This document shows positions 25,201-31,922 of a DNA stretch of 64,000 nt, one piece after another. This DNA comes from RGIG7213 sp045124505 (GTDB lineage Bacteria; Bacillota; Clostridia; Oscillospirales; CAG-272). Location: assembly GCA_045124505.1 (NCBI GenBank), contig JBGVLZ010000086.1, positions 90,702 to 154,701 of the forward strand, written 5' to 3'. Below the pieces are notes generated by a model that saw nothing but the letters and a program-made list of their open reading frames with translations, did no database searches and was not told the DNA's origin. Position 1 is the first letter of the stretch, and the number at the start of each line of letters is the position of its first letter. The position numbers were made by a program, and so were the translations under genes.

Positions 25201-26275
25201 CGAATGTGCAACAAGCCTTGTAGACAACGAAAAGATAAAACTTATCGTTTATACAGGTGCTAAAACAAAGCAGGCTCAGGAAGACTATATTTCGCTTCAC
25301 AGAACAGCGCTTCTTGCAGGTGTTGCTTGCATCACATCGCTTGACACAGCAAATGCGCTTGCGGATATTGTCGCTTCACGCTTCAATCTGCATAATACAG
25401 AGCTTGTTGATATCAACCACATGAGAACAGAACGCAAAAAGCTCGCATTTACAAAAATGCAGGCATGCGGTAATGACTATCTGTTCTTCGATAATACAAA
25501 GGGTGAAATAACATGCCCCGAATCGCTTACGCTTTCCGTTTGCGACAGAAACTACGGTGTCGGTGCTGACGGTATCGTGCTTATCGAAAAGTCACGTGTT
25601 GCAGATGCAAAGATACGCATCTTCAATAAGGACGGAAGCGAAGGCAAGATGGCAGGTAACAGCGTACGCTGCGTTGCAAAATATCTGTACGACAACGGAA
25701 TTACTGATAAAGAGGAGCTTGACATCGAAACAGCAAGCGGCATCAAGCACCAGAAGCTGTATATTTACAGCGGTCTTGTACGCTCGGTAAGCGGTGACAT
25801 GGGCGAGGTGTCGCTGAAAGCGGCTGACGTTCCAACAACGCTTGAGGGTGATGAAATAATCAATAAATCCGTCAATGTCGGCGGTGAGGATTATAACATC
25901 ACGTGCGTTTCCGTCGGAAATCCGCACTGCGTAATATTCTGCGACAGCGTTGACAAGGTGAACGTTGAAGCAGTAGGCTCGATGTTTGAAAACTGCGAAT
26001 ACTTCCCCGAACGTGTCAACACGGAATTTGTAAGAGTGGTCAATAAGAACACACTTAAAATGCGTGTTTGGGAAAGAGGAAACGGCGAAACACTTTCCTG
26101 CGGAACAGGCGCTTGTGCGGCAGCTGTTGCGGCTGTTGTAAACGGCTACTGCGAGGAAGGCGCTGATATCACAGTTAAGCTTCGCGGCGGCGACCTTATC
26201 GTAAATTACAAGGACGGCAAGGTAACGCTTACAGGTTCTGTTGAATCCATATTCGACGGCACGATAATGATGTAA
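22235..26275 (+). CDS. carB-dapF: Fusion of carbamoyl-phosphate synthase large subunit and diaminopimelate epimerase
   Basis: One 1346-codon frame with two enzymes. Residues 1-1062 are a full CarB: first ATP-grasp half (VLVIGSGPIVIGQAAEFDY), second half from about 545 (IVLGSGPIRIGQGIEFDYSS), and an MGS-like allosteric domain at about 931-1060 (IYATKGTAKAISALGG). From about 1066 the protein becomes a complete DapF of about 280 aa: LAFTKMQACGNDYLFFDN, catalytic Cys1146 in GNSVRCVAKY, and Cys1289 in SCGTGACAAAVAAV. DapF interconverts LL- and meso-diaminopimelate for lysine and peptidoglycan. The junction has almost no linker. An ATG occurs at 25421 (residue 1063), but no Shine-Dalgarno precedes it, so separate DapF translation is unlikely though not excluded. 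A strong terminator follows. Arginine/pyrimidine and DAP pathways are thus joined at the gene level. Confidence 0.93.
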   Translation: MPKDLSIKKVLVIGSGPIVIGQAAEFDYAGAQACRVLKSEGVEAVLVNCNPATIMTDFSMANEIYLEPLNTETIKRIILKEKPDSLLAGLGGQTGLTIAMQLYKEGFLQKHNIRLIGTNAEAIIRAEDRQRFKDTMDEINQPCIPSDTTHDVEEAVQIANRIGYPVIIRPAFTLGGAGGGVAYNEEQLRTTAGTGLSMSPIHQILVEKYIFGYKEVEFEVMRDGAGNVITVCSMENVDPVGVHTGDSIVVAPAITLTDKEYTMLSTAALNIIAALKIEGGCNCQFALDPYSDDYFVIEVNPRVSRSSALASKATGYPIAKVTSKIALGYTLDEIQNDVTGITCACFEPTVDYVVLKMPKWPFDKFPYASRKLGTQMKATGEVMAIGDSFESALMKAVRGAELSLDTLHAPMLDECEDIKKKLADIDDVRIFAVYEALRRGVSVDEINEITKIDKFFINKIKKLAEYENKIANNTVDAETYKEGKRLGYTDKAIERISGSKCTEKLFPVYKTVDTCAGEFDAKTPYFYSVYGKACEARPKAETGREKIIVLGSGPIRIGQGIEFDYSSVHCAKTLRELGYEVIIINNNPETVSTDFDVSDRLYFEPLSPEDVMGVIEVEKPIGVVVAFGGQTAIKLVKFLSDSGIRILGTSAEGIDLAEDREKFDALLNSLDIKRPKGLGIMTMEEALDAAHTLKYPVLLRPSYVIGGQNMTIAYTDDDVRQYMELILSHDIENPVLVDKYMSGTELEVDVISDGEDVLIPGIMEHIERAGVHSGDSIAIYPPQNISDKLIHRIIECSTLLSKSLGTKGLVNIQYLTYEGELYVIEVNPRASRTIPYISKVTGIPMVDIASRVMLGAKLKDLGYESGLYKIPPYVAVKVPVFSFEKLSDVNSSLGPEMKSTGEVLGVGKNLTEALFKGMVSAGFRMDLGKGDGVYITVGDNDKFEIVKLAKKFADLGLNIYATKGTAKAISALGGIEVGVIQEDESHSLLECATSLVDNEKIKLIVYTGAKTKQAQEDYISLHRTALLAGVACITSLDTANALADIVASRFNLHNTELVDINHMRTERKKLAFTKMQACGNDYLFFDNTKGEITCPESLTLSVCDRNYGVGADGIVLIEKSRVADAKIRIFNKDGSEGKMAGNSVRCVAKYLYDNGITDKEELDIETASGIKHQKLYIYSGLVRSVSGDMGEVSLKAADVPTTLEGDEIINKSVNVGGEDYNITCVSVGNPHCVIFCDSVDKVNVEAVGSMFENCEYFPERVNTEFVRVVNKNTLKMRVWERGNGETLSCGTGACAAAVAAVVNGYCEEGADITVKLRGGDLIVNYKDGKVTLTGSVESIFDGTIMM

Positions 26276-26283
26276 TAAAAAAT

Positions 26284-26324
26284 AAATCGACAGAGGATAA
26301 AACCTCTGTCGATTTTGTTTTTTC
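26284..26324 (+). terminator. Strong terminator of the arginine operon
   Basis: Perfect 13-bp inverted repeat AAATCGACAGAGG / CCTCTGTCGATTT (26284-26315) with a 6-base loop, followed by TTGTTTTTTC. It starts 8 bases after the carB-dapF stop. Confidence 0.9.
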
Positions 26325-26328
26325 TTAT

Positions 26329-26461
26329 ATATTTCCGCAGGAAATATGCGCCCTTTGTCTGCGGGGCGGCTCGCGGCGTACTGCTGTAACGCCTACGAGC
26401 CGTGGGGGGCGCAGACAGGGCGCTGTCGTTTGGCAGTAGGGACAGGCGTCCTCGACTGTCC
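26329..26461 (+). repeat. Multi-hairpin intergenic repeat, copy 2
   Basis: Identical small hairpin ATATTTCC-GCA-GGAAATAT (26329-26347) as in copy 1, then GCGCC...GGGCGC (26348-26423) enclosing an outer stem TGTCTGC/GCAGACA and an inner stem CGGCTCG/CGAGCCG, again with TGGGGGG after the inner stem. GTAGGG (26436-26441) leads to a third hairpin GGACAG/CTGTCC. Stem sequences differ from copy 1 but pairing is kept. Confidence 0.65.
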
Positions 26462-26467
26462 TTTATA

Positions 26468-26505
26468 AAAAATCCACGGTTCACTTCATTCAACCGTGGA
26501 TTTTT
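26468..26505. terminator. Bidirectional terminator before PH-domain gene end
   Basis: Inverted repeat AAAAATCCACGGTT / AACCGTGGATTTTT with a 10-base loop. It serves the minus-strand PH-domain gene that ends at 26534 and gives back-up termination for the arginine operon. Confidence 0.85.
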
Positions 26506-26533
26506 ATTTATCATATTTAAATAAATCTATTGT

Positions 26534-26935
26534 TTACTCTCCGCAGTCACAGCCGTCATCGTCATGGTCTTCGTCACCGTCGTCCATAAACTCACGGGCG
26601 GTTATGCGCTTTGCGTCACGCTGTTTTTCAACAAGGTCGGAAATAAGATTTTTAACCTCTTTCGCCTTTTTGACCTTAAGAATATCAAATTCGGGTGTTG
26701 ACTTGTCAGCCGTGCAACAATGCACTGTGCCGAGTCCAAACAAACGCTCTCCGAATGAACGGCGGAGTGTCAGATCCATTATTCTGTAAAGACGGATCTC
26801 TTCCTCCTTTTTGGAGAAAAAGCCTGTTTCGATAAGCAGCTTTTCCTCTGTCAGCTTATAGACAGTAAAGCTCCAGGGAAGTCCGAAAATCGTGCGTTTT
26901 CTGTCACGCCAAACAAATTCTTCTTTATTCTTCAT
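26534..26935 (-). CDS. Bacterial PH-domain protein with acidic CxC tail
   Basis: A 133-aa soluble protein resembling the bacterial PH (DUF304/YdbS-like) domain: WRDRKRTIFGLPWSFTVYKL, then KLLIETGFFSKKEEEIRLYR and the highly typical RIMDLTLRRSFGERLFGLGT block. Unlike YdbS it has no membrane helices. After the domain comes a charged helix and a tail of nearly all Asp, Glu and Gly ending CDCGE, which may bind metal. Function unknown. It follows the lipoprotein gene by 10 bases and is probably co-transcribed with it. Confidence 0.75.
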   Translation of the reverse strand: MKNKEEFVWRDRKRTIFGLPWSFTVYKLTEEKLLIETGFFSKKEEEIRLYRIMDLTLRRSFGERLFGLGTVHCCTADKSTPEFDILKVKKAKEVKNLISDLVEKQRDAKRITAREFMDDGDEDHDDDGCDCGE

Positions 26936-26945
26936 ATCAAATTCC

Positions 26946-28043
26946 TCACTTTATTTCAGTTTCGGTAAACGAAACGGTTTTGGCATTCTTTTTGTCAAAC
27001 ACAAGGTCGTACAATTTTCCATCCTTTGCAAATGTCAAAAGGCTTCCGCCGATACGTGCGGACTTTTCATTTTTGATGTTGAACATCAGTCCGTAAAAAT
27101 CATCATACGATACTGTTTCATCATCATTCATAGCAAGCTGTATATTGAATGAAAGTATATCGCCGTCAAGATAAACCGTTTCACGGTTTACATATTCATT
27201 TTCAGAAAGAGTGTAAAGCTGTGTTATCTCCTCATCATTGACACCGATAAAACCGACAATATCCGCTTCGAACTTGCCTTCTTTGTCTACTGTCTGGTAG
27301 TAAAGCCCTATATTGCCGTCAGAATTATATGCAACGGAGTAAACTACACCGACGTTTATAGGAAGCAGTTTTTTCTTTTCGGCTTCACCCGTTTTAAGAT
27401 TGTAAATTGAAATATGCGTGTCATAGCCTTCAACGGTTGCCGCCACAAGCTTATCATCGTAAATATCCATACACGTAACGGAATGGTTAAATGTAAACTC
27501 ATTTTCCGTCATGGGAACCGTTGCAAATTCAGACGGCTCCTTATCCCCGACGGTATATTTCATTATTCTTGTTTCTTCAAGCGCAAACGATGATGTTACA
27601 TAATAAACATCACGCCCCGATATATCAATAAATCTTGACTGCACATCGTACGTTTCAAATACGATGACCTTTGAAAACGGTGTGTATACTTCCCCGTTTT
27701 CAGCGTCAATCACCTTCAATATGCATCTTTCGTCACGGTTTGCATAGATCTGACGCTCATAAAATGCAATAATTCCGTTCTTTGCATACAACTCATATGC
27801 ATAGCTATTTTCGGGAAGTGTGTACAGCACCTTATCCGCACCGTCATTATTTTTTGCGGTGATATAATATTCATCTTCATCAGTATAAAGACATGCAACA
27901 TCACCCGCATCGTTATAAAATACGGCGTGGGTTAAAAATTTCTCTTCTTCATTTTTAAATAAAACCTTACCGTCGCCGAGCTTTGCACCTGAACAGGAGC
28001 AGAAAAACAAGGTAACGAGCATCAAACACAAAAATCTTTTCAT
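26946..28043 (-). CDS. Predicted lipoprotein, possible beta-propeller
   Basis: A 365-aa protein with a lipoprotein signal: KRF, a hydrophobic run (LCLMLVTLFF) and CSC at 15-17, so Cys17 is the likely lipidated residue. The mature part is full of short beta-strand-like repeats with aromatic and Asp/Gly turns (for example VACLYTDEDEYYITAKNNDG, KVIDAENGEVYTPFSK, ISIYNLKTGEAEKKKL), which suggests a beta-propeller. I cannot assign a ligand. The ATG has GAAAGAGG upstream and a promoter at 28070-28098. Confidence 0.7.
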   Translation of the reverse strand: MKRFLCLMLVTLFFCSCSGAKLGDGKVLFKNEEEKFLTHAVFYNDAGDVACLYTDEDEYYITAKNNDGADKVLYTLPENSYAYELYAKNGIIAFYERQIYANRDERCILKVIDAENGEVYTPFSKVIVFETYDVQSRFIDISGRDVYYVTSSFALEETRIMKYTVGDKEPSEFATVPMTENEFTFNHSVTCMDIYDDKLVAATVEGYDTHISIYNLKTGEAEKKKLLPINVGVVYSVAYNSDGNIGLYYQTVDKEGKFEADIVGFIGVNDEEITQLYTLSENEYVNRETVYLDGDILSFNIQLAMNDDETVSYDDFYGLMFNIKNEKSARIGGSLLTFAKDGKLYDLVFDKKNAKTVSFTETEIK

Positions 28044-28069
28044 ATATACCTCTTTCAGTTTATATGGTT

Positions 28070-28098
28070 ATTTTAACAGATATATATGTAATTGTCAA
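28070..28098 (-). promoter_or_regulatory. Promoter of lipoprotein/PH-domain genes
   Basis: On the minus strand TTGACA (28093-28098) and TAAAAT (28070-28075) are separated by 17 bases, 27 bases ahead of the lipoprotein ATG. Confidence 0.7.
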
Positions 28099-28157
28099 CC
28101 TATGAAAAATAAAAATAAAATCATATTAAAAATTTCGATATTTTCAAATCAAAACAA

Positions 28158-28247
28158 GCGCCCCTGCCTGCCCCCCCACAGTTCGCTGGCGCAATAACGC
28201 CATGCGAACTGCCCACAGGCAATGGGGCGCACACCGCAAAGCGGTGT
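28158..28247 (-). repeat. Multi-hairpin intergenic repeat, copy 3 (inverted)
   Basis: Read on the minus strand: small hairpin ACACCGC-TTT-GCGGTGT (28231-28247), then GCGCCCC...GGGGCGC (28158-28230) with outer stem GCCTG/CAGGC, inner stem CAGTTCGC/GCGAACTG, and GGGGGG after the inner stem. It has the same part order as copies 1 and 2 with different stem sequences. The GTAGGG hairpin is not seen here. Confidence 0.6.
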
Positions 28248-28265
28248 AACAGTAAACAAAGCAAA

Positions 28266-28305
28266 TTTAAAAAAACAGACTCAAAGCAAAGTCTTGAGTC
28301 TGTTT
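28266..28305 (-). terminator. Terminator of ackA
   Basis: Inverted repeat AAACAGACTCAA / TTGAGTCTGTTT (28273-28305) with a 9-base loop. On the minus strand it is followed by a run of T. It lies 11 bases after the ackA stop. Confidence 0.85.
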
Positions 28306-28315
28306 ATGTATTTTA

Positions 28316-29548
28316 TTACTTGTTCATTTCCTTAACAAGTCTTTCTGTATCGGATGCGATAACCTTTTCTTCGTTTGTAGGAATGAGGTAAACGAGAACC
28401 TTTGAGTCATCCGTTGAAAGCTTGATAGTATTGGACTGGTGGTGTGCTTTCGCATTTACTTCTTCGTCCATCTTGATGCCGAAGTATGAAAGCTCCTTAC
28501 ATACTCTTGAACGGAGGCCGGGGTTGTTTTCGCCGAGACCTGCTGTGAATACGAGAGCATCAAGACCGTCCATAGCTGCCGCATATGAACCGATGAACTT
28601 TCTTATCTGGTATGCAAGTATCTTTGTTGTAAGAATTGCGCGTGCGTTGCCTTCTTCAGCTGCCTTTTCAATGTCACGGCTGTCAGAGGAGATGCCGGAA
28701 ACACCGAGGAAGCCGCACTTCTTATTCATATATTCGTTCATCTGTGCGGGTGTGAAGCCTTCTTTTTCCATAATGAAGGGAACGATAGCAGGGTCAATAG
28801 CGCCGCAGCGTGTACCCATCATAAGACCGTCAAGGGGAGTAAAGCCCATACTTGTGTCAAGAACCTTACCGTCCTTAACAGCTGTAATGGAAGAACCGTT
28901 ACCGAGGTGGCATGTTACGATCTTTGTGCCCTCTGTCTTGCCCATGATCTTGAGCATTTCGCCTGCAACGTATCTGTGAGATGTACCGTGTGCACCGTAG
29001 CGGCGGATCTGATACTTTTCATACATATCGTATGAAAGCGGGAAGAAGTATGATTCTTCGGGCATTGACTGATGGAATGCTGTGTCAAATACAAGAACTT
29101 GGGGTGTGCCGGGCATAACTGCTGTACAGCCTGCAATACCCATAAGGTGAGGAACTGTGTGAAGGGGTGCGAGGTCCTTACAAAGCTCAAGCTTTGCAAT
29201 TACTTCATCTGTTACCAAAACACTTTCGGAGAAGTATGCACCGCCGTGCACGATTCTGTGACCTACAGCTTCAATTTCCTTCATATCCTTGATAACACCG
29301 ATCTCGGGGTCTGTAAGTGTATCAACCAATATCTGTGTTGCAACAGCGTGGTTGGGCATGGGGATATCCTTAACTATTTTGGGTTCGTTGCCGCGTCTGT
29401 GCTCAATTCTTCCTTCTGCACCAACGCCTTTGGATGTTTCTGTTGCGATTCTTTCGCAAATACCTTTTGCAAGAACTTCATCTGTGTTTGTATCAAAAAG
29501 CTGATACTTAAGGCTGGACGAGCCTGCGTTTACAACAAGTACGTTCAT
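28316..29548 (-). CDS. ackA: Acetate kinase
   Basis: Substrate-level ATP formation from acetyl phosphate, or acetate activation in reverse. The 410-aa ASKHA-fold protein starts VLVVNAGSSSLKYQLFD and has RIVHGGAYFSESV, HLGNGSSITAVKDGKVLDTS, and GISSDSRDIEKA, all AckA blocks. No phosphotransacetylase gene is adjacent. TAGGAGAG precedes the ATG. It is divergent from tmcAL, whose product also consumes acetate. Confidence 0.97.
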   Translation of the reverse strand: MNVLVVNAGSSSLKYQLFDTNTDEVLAKGICERIATETSKGVGAEGRIEHRRGNEPKIVKDIPMPNHAVATQILVDTLTDPEIGVIKDMKEIEAVGHRIVHGGAYFSESVLVTDEVIAKLELCKDLAPLHTVPHLMGIAGCTAVMPGTPQVLVFDTAFHQSMPEESYFFPLSYDMYEKYQIRRYGAHGTSHRYVAGEMLKIMGKTEGTKIVTCHLGNGSSITAVKDGKVLDTSMGFTPLDGLMMGTRCGAIDPAIVPFIMEKEGFTPAQMNEYMNKKCGFLGVSGISSDSRDIEKAAEEGNARAILTTKILAYQIRKFIGSYAAAMDGLDALVFTAGLGENNPGLRSRVCKELSYFGIKMDEEVNAKAHHQSNTIKLSTDDSKVLVYLIPTNEEKVIASDTERLVKEMNK

Positions 29549-29592
29549 TTTTCTCTCCTAATCTTGATTTTTCAAAAAATATATTATATAAT

Positions 29593-29621
29593 ATTATACA
29601 CCCTATTTTATATTTTTTCAA
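29593..29621 (-). promoter_or_regulatory. Promoter of ackA
   Basis: On the minus strand TTGAAA (29616-29621) and TATAAT (29593-29598) with a 17-base spacer, about 45 bases before the ATG. Confidence 0.7.
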
Positions 29622-29681
29622 TAGTAAAAACGAAAAAATGCGTGGAATTTACGTCTTTTTTCTTATAAAACGAGGTTTATT

Positions 29682-30845
29682 ATGGCATACCGTGCAGTTT
29701 TTATAATATGCGAATTTGATCCGTTTCATTTCGGACACAAATTTTTAATTGACGAAGCGAAAAAAATATCATGCGGAGCTCCTGTAATTTGTGTAATGAG
29801 CGGAAACTTCACACAGCGTGGCGAATGTGCTGTTACAGATAAATTTGCCCGTGCGGAATCTGCCGTTTTATGCGGTGCTGACCTTGTGCTGTCACTTCCG
29901 TTTTTCTACTCCTGCGCATGTGCGGAGCTTTTTTCACGCGGTGCTGTCAGAATTATATCCGAGGTGTCGTGCGGGGAAGAATGTGCCGTCATTTTCGGTT
30001 CTGAATCGGGGGATATCAACGAACTTATAAGATGTGCCGACAACCTTGACACGGAAGAATTTAAAAATGAAATAGAAAATATAAAGGCGCACGAAAGGTT
30101 TGCAAAAAGCCGTGAGGAAATTTATGAAAGCATATTCGGTGATTCTTCAGTCATTTCCACGCCTAACAATATTTTGGGTATTGAATATATACGGGCGATA
30201 AAAAAATACGCACCGAATATCACACCGCACACAGTCAAGCGTGAGGGGGCAGAACACAACAGTGAGCAGACGGAGCACATATATGCCTCCGCAACGTATT
30301 TAAGAAAAATTGCCGAAACAGATGAATTTTACAGTTTTATCCCCGACGTAACGCACGGAATATATAAAAACGGTCAATTTCCCGCAAGAATACAAAACGC
30401 TGAAAAGCTTATCATTTCAAAGCTGCGGAGCATGGAAAGCTTTGATTTTGCCGACGGTGCGGGCGGACTTTTGCAAAGGATAGTGTCAGCATCAAAAAAT
30501 GTCGGAAGCTATGATGCGCTTCTCAATCTTTCTGCCACAAAAAGATATACAAATGCACGCATACGTCGCTGTATTCTTTCCGCTTTTTTGGAAATAACAG
30601 AGGAAGAACAGCACAAAGCCCCCTCCTTCACTCAGCTTCTTGCATCAAATACAGCGGGGCTTGAATTTCTTTCAAAAACGAAAAAACGGCACCGAGACCT
30701 CGACATCATCACAAAACCGTCAAATCATACAGACAACCGTGACTTCATGCGTGAAGTCTATGCTGACAATATGTTTGCATTTATGATGCCGAATACAGCA
30801 CCGTTTAACTATTCACTTAAAAAGACGCCTTTTATTTTGAAATAG
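29682..30845 (+). CDS. tmcAL: tRNA(Met) cytidine acetate ligase TmcAL
   Basis: Forms N4-acetylcytidine at position 34 of elongator tRNA-Met from acetate and ATP, in the cytoplasm. The 387-aa protein opens with the nucleotidyltransferase motif CEFDPFHFGHKFLI and continues with VMSGNFTQRGECAVTDKFAR and STPNNILGIEYIRAI, both characteristic of the YlbM/TmcAL family. Length is within the family range. GAGG lies 7 bases before the ATG. Its neighbour ackA handles the same small molecule. The 3' end overlaps the converging carD gene by 14 bases. Confidence 0.92.
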   Translation: MAYRAVFIICEFDPFHFGHKFLIDEAKKISCGAPVICVMSGNFTQRGECAVTDKFARAESAVLCGADLVLSLPFFYSCACAELFSRGAVRIISEVSCGEECAVIFGSESGDINELIRCADNLDTEEFKNEIENIKAHERFAKSREEIYESIFGDSSVISTPNNILGIEYIRAIKKYAPNITPHTVKREGAEHNSEQTEHIYASATYLRKIAETDEFYSFIPDVTHGIYKNGQFPARIQNAEKLIISKLRSMESFDFADGAGGLLQRIVSASKNVGSYDALLNLSATKRYTNARIRRCILSAFLEITEEEQHKAPSFTQLLASNTAGLEFLSKTKKRHRDLDIITKPSNHTDNRDFMREVYADNMFAFMMPNTAPFNYSLKKTPFILK

Positions 30846-31350
30846 CATTTTTTATGTAATCAAAAACTTCTTCTCTTTCAATACCGAGGACGAATGCAAA
30901 TTCGTCCCTTATCATTTTTTCCGCAATATTCAGTATTTTAGAGTCGCTTGCATACATTTTCTTGCGTTTTGATTCACATTCCTTTTTATGCTCTGAAAGC
31001 ATCCTGACAACAGCAAGTATCTCTGCCCTGTTAAAATTTGCAATAACAGAGTTAAGATATTCAGCCCTTGCCTTTATTTCGTGGATCCACTCAAGTTCAA
31101 TTGAAGAAAATGATGATATCGCCTTTTCTGCTTCCTCTTTGCAGATAATGTCGCGCATGCTGTCTTCAAGCTCAGCCGGGACATACGTATGAGAGCCTTT
31201 AGAATATACCGGTGAAAGAACATAGTAAAGCTTTTTCTCAGGTGTTGTAAAGCTCATTTCCTTTACATCACATACACAGCAAATACCGCTGTTCTTATAT
31301 ATCACATTGTCGCCTATCTTATATTTTAATACCGTACTTATATCACTCAT
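30832..31350 (-). CDS. CarD-family transcriptional regulator
   Basis: RNA-polymerase-binding regulator. The N-terminal 65 residues form the CarD/CdnL Tudor-like domain (YKIGDNVIYKNSGICCVCDV, then LYYVLSPVYSKGSHTYVPAE). The rest is an alpha-helical C-terminal domain with many charged residues (ELEWIHEIKARAEYLNSVIA). Such proteins stabilise open promoter complexes. It is 172 aa. A promoter lies at 31387-31414 and GGCGGGG sits upstream of the start. Its stop lies inside the end of the convergent tmcAL gene. Confidence 0.85.
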   Translation of the reverse strand: MSDISTVLKYKIGDNVIYKNSGICCVCDVKEMSFTTPEKKLYYVLSPVYSKGSHTYVPAELEDSMRDIICKEEAEKAISSFSSIELEWIHEIKARAEYLNSVIANFNRAEILAVVRMLSEHKKECESKRKKMYASDSKILNIAEKMIRDEFAFVLGIEREEVFDYIKNAISK

Positions 31351-31386
31351 TTAAACACCCCGCCTTCAATTATCTCAACTGTGTTT

Positions 31387-31414
31387 ATTATACCACATTT
31401 TAACGAAAAATCAA
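31387..31414 (-). promoter_or_regulatory. Promoter of carD-like gene
   Basis: On the minus strand TTGATT (31409-31414) and TATAAT (31387-31392) with a 16-base spacer, some 37 bases ahead of the ATG. Confidence 0.6.
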
Positions 31415-31435
31415 ATAGTAAAATTATACAAATTT

Positions 31436-31897
31436 TCAGATCAAATTTGCAACATTTGACGGAACGAAGGGCGAAAAATCTTTACCGTATTTAATTAGCT
31501 CGCGTACCATAGTTGAGCTGATATGCGACAGCTCACATCTTGACGGAAGTATGATCGTTTCAACCATCGGTGCAAGCTCACGGTTTATGGCTGACAGTGA
31601 AAATTCATAATCAAAATCCGTGCCCGTGCGTGCGCCCTTGACTATGACATCGCACCTGTGTTCAATAGCGTAATCCGCAAGGAGTCCCGAGCATATGTCG
31701 GCACGCACATTTCTGTAGCCCTCCGCCACAGCACATAGGAATTCATATCTTTCCTCCGGTGTAAACATCGTGCTTTTTGCCGAATTTGTAAAGACGCACA
31801 CAATTACCTCATCAAACAGCATTGAAGCACGCTGTATAAGGTCCTCATGTCCGACGGTTATCGGGTCGAATGTGCCCGGTATAAGTGCAACCGACAT
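31436..31897 (-). CDS. coaD: Phosphopantetheine adenylyltransferase
   Basis: Penultimate step of coenzyme A synthesis. The 153-aa protein has the nucleotidyltransferase motif PGTFDPITVGHEDLIQRA, the central KGARTGTDFDYEFSLSAINR and the C-terminal SHISSTMVRELI, all diagnostic for CoaD. AAGGAG lies 7 bases before the ATG. It follows a gene for an uncharacterised membrane protein by 25 bases and is probably the tail of that transcript; no hairpin terminator is obvious after it. Confidence 0.96.
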   Translation of the reverse strand: MSVALIPGTFDPITVGHEDLIQRASMLFDEVIVCVFTNSAKSTMFTPEERYEFLCAVAEGYRNVRADICSGLLADYAIEHRCDVIVKGARTGTDFDYEFSLSAINRELAPMVETIILPSRCELSHISSTMVRELIKYGKDFSPFVPSNVANLI

Positions 31898-31922
31898 AAT
31901 AATTCTCCTTTTTTACTGAAAT

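Noticed and set aside
25421..26275. DapF as a separate gene starting at an internal ATG
   Set aside because: The ATG at 25421 has no ribosome site and the frame runs on uninterrupted from CarB, so I treat it as one fused protein while noting the alternative.
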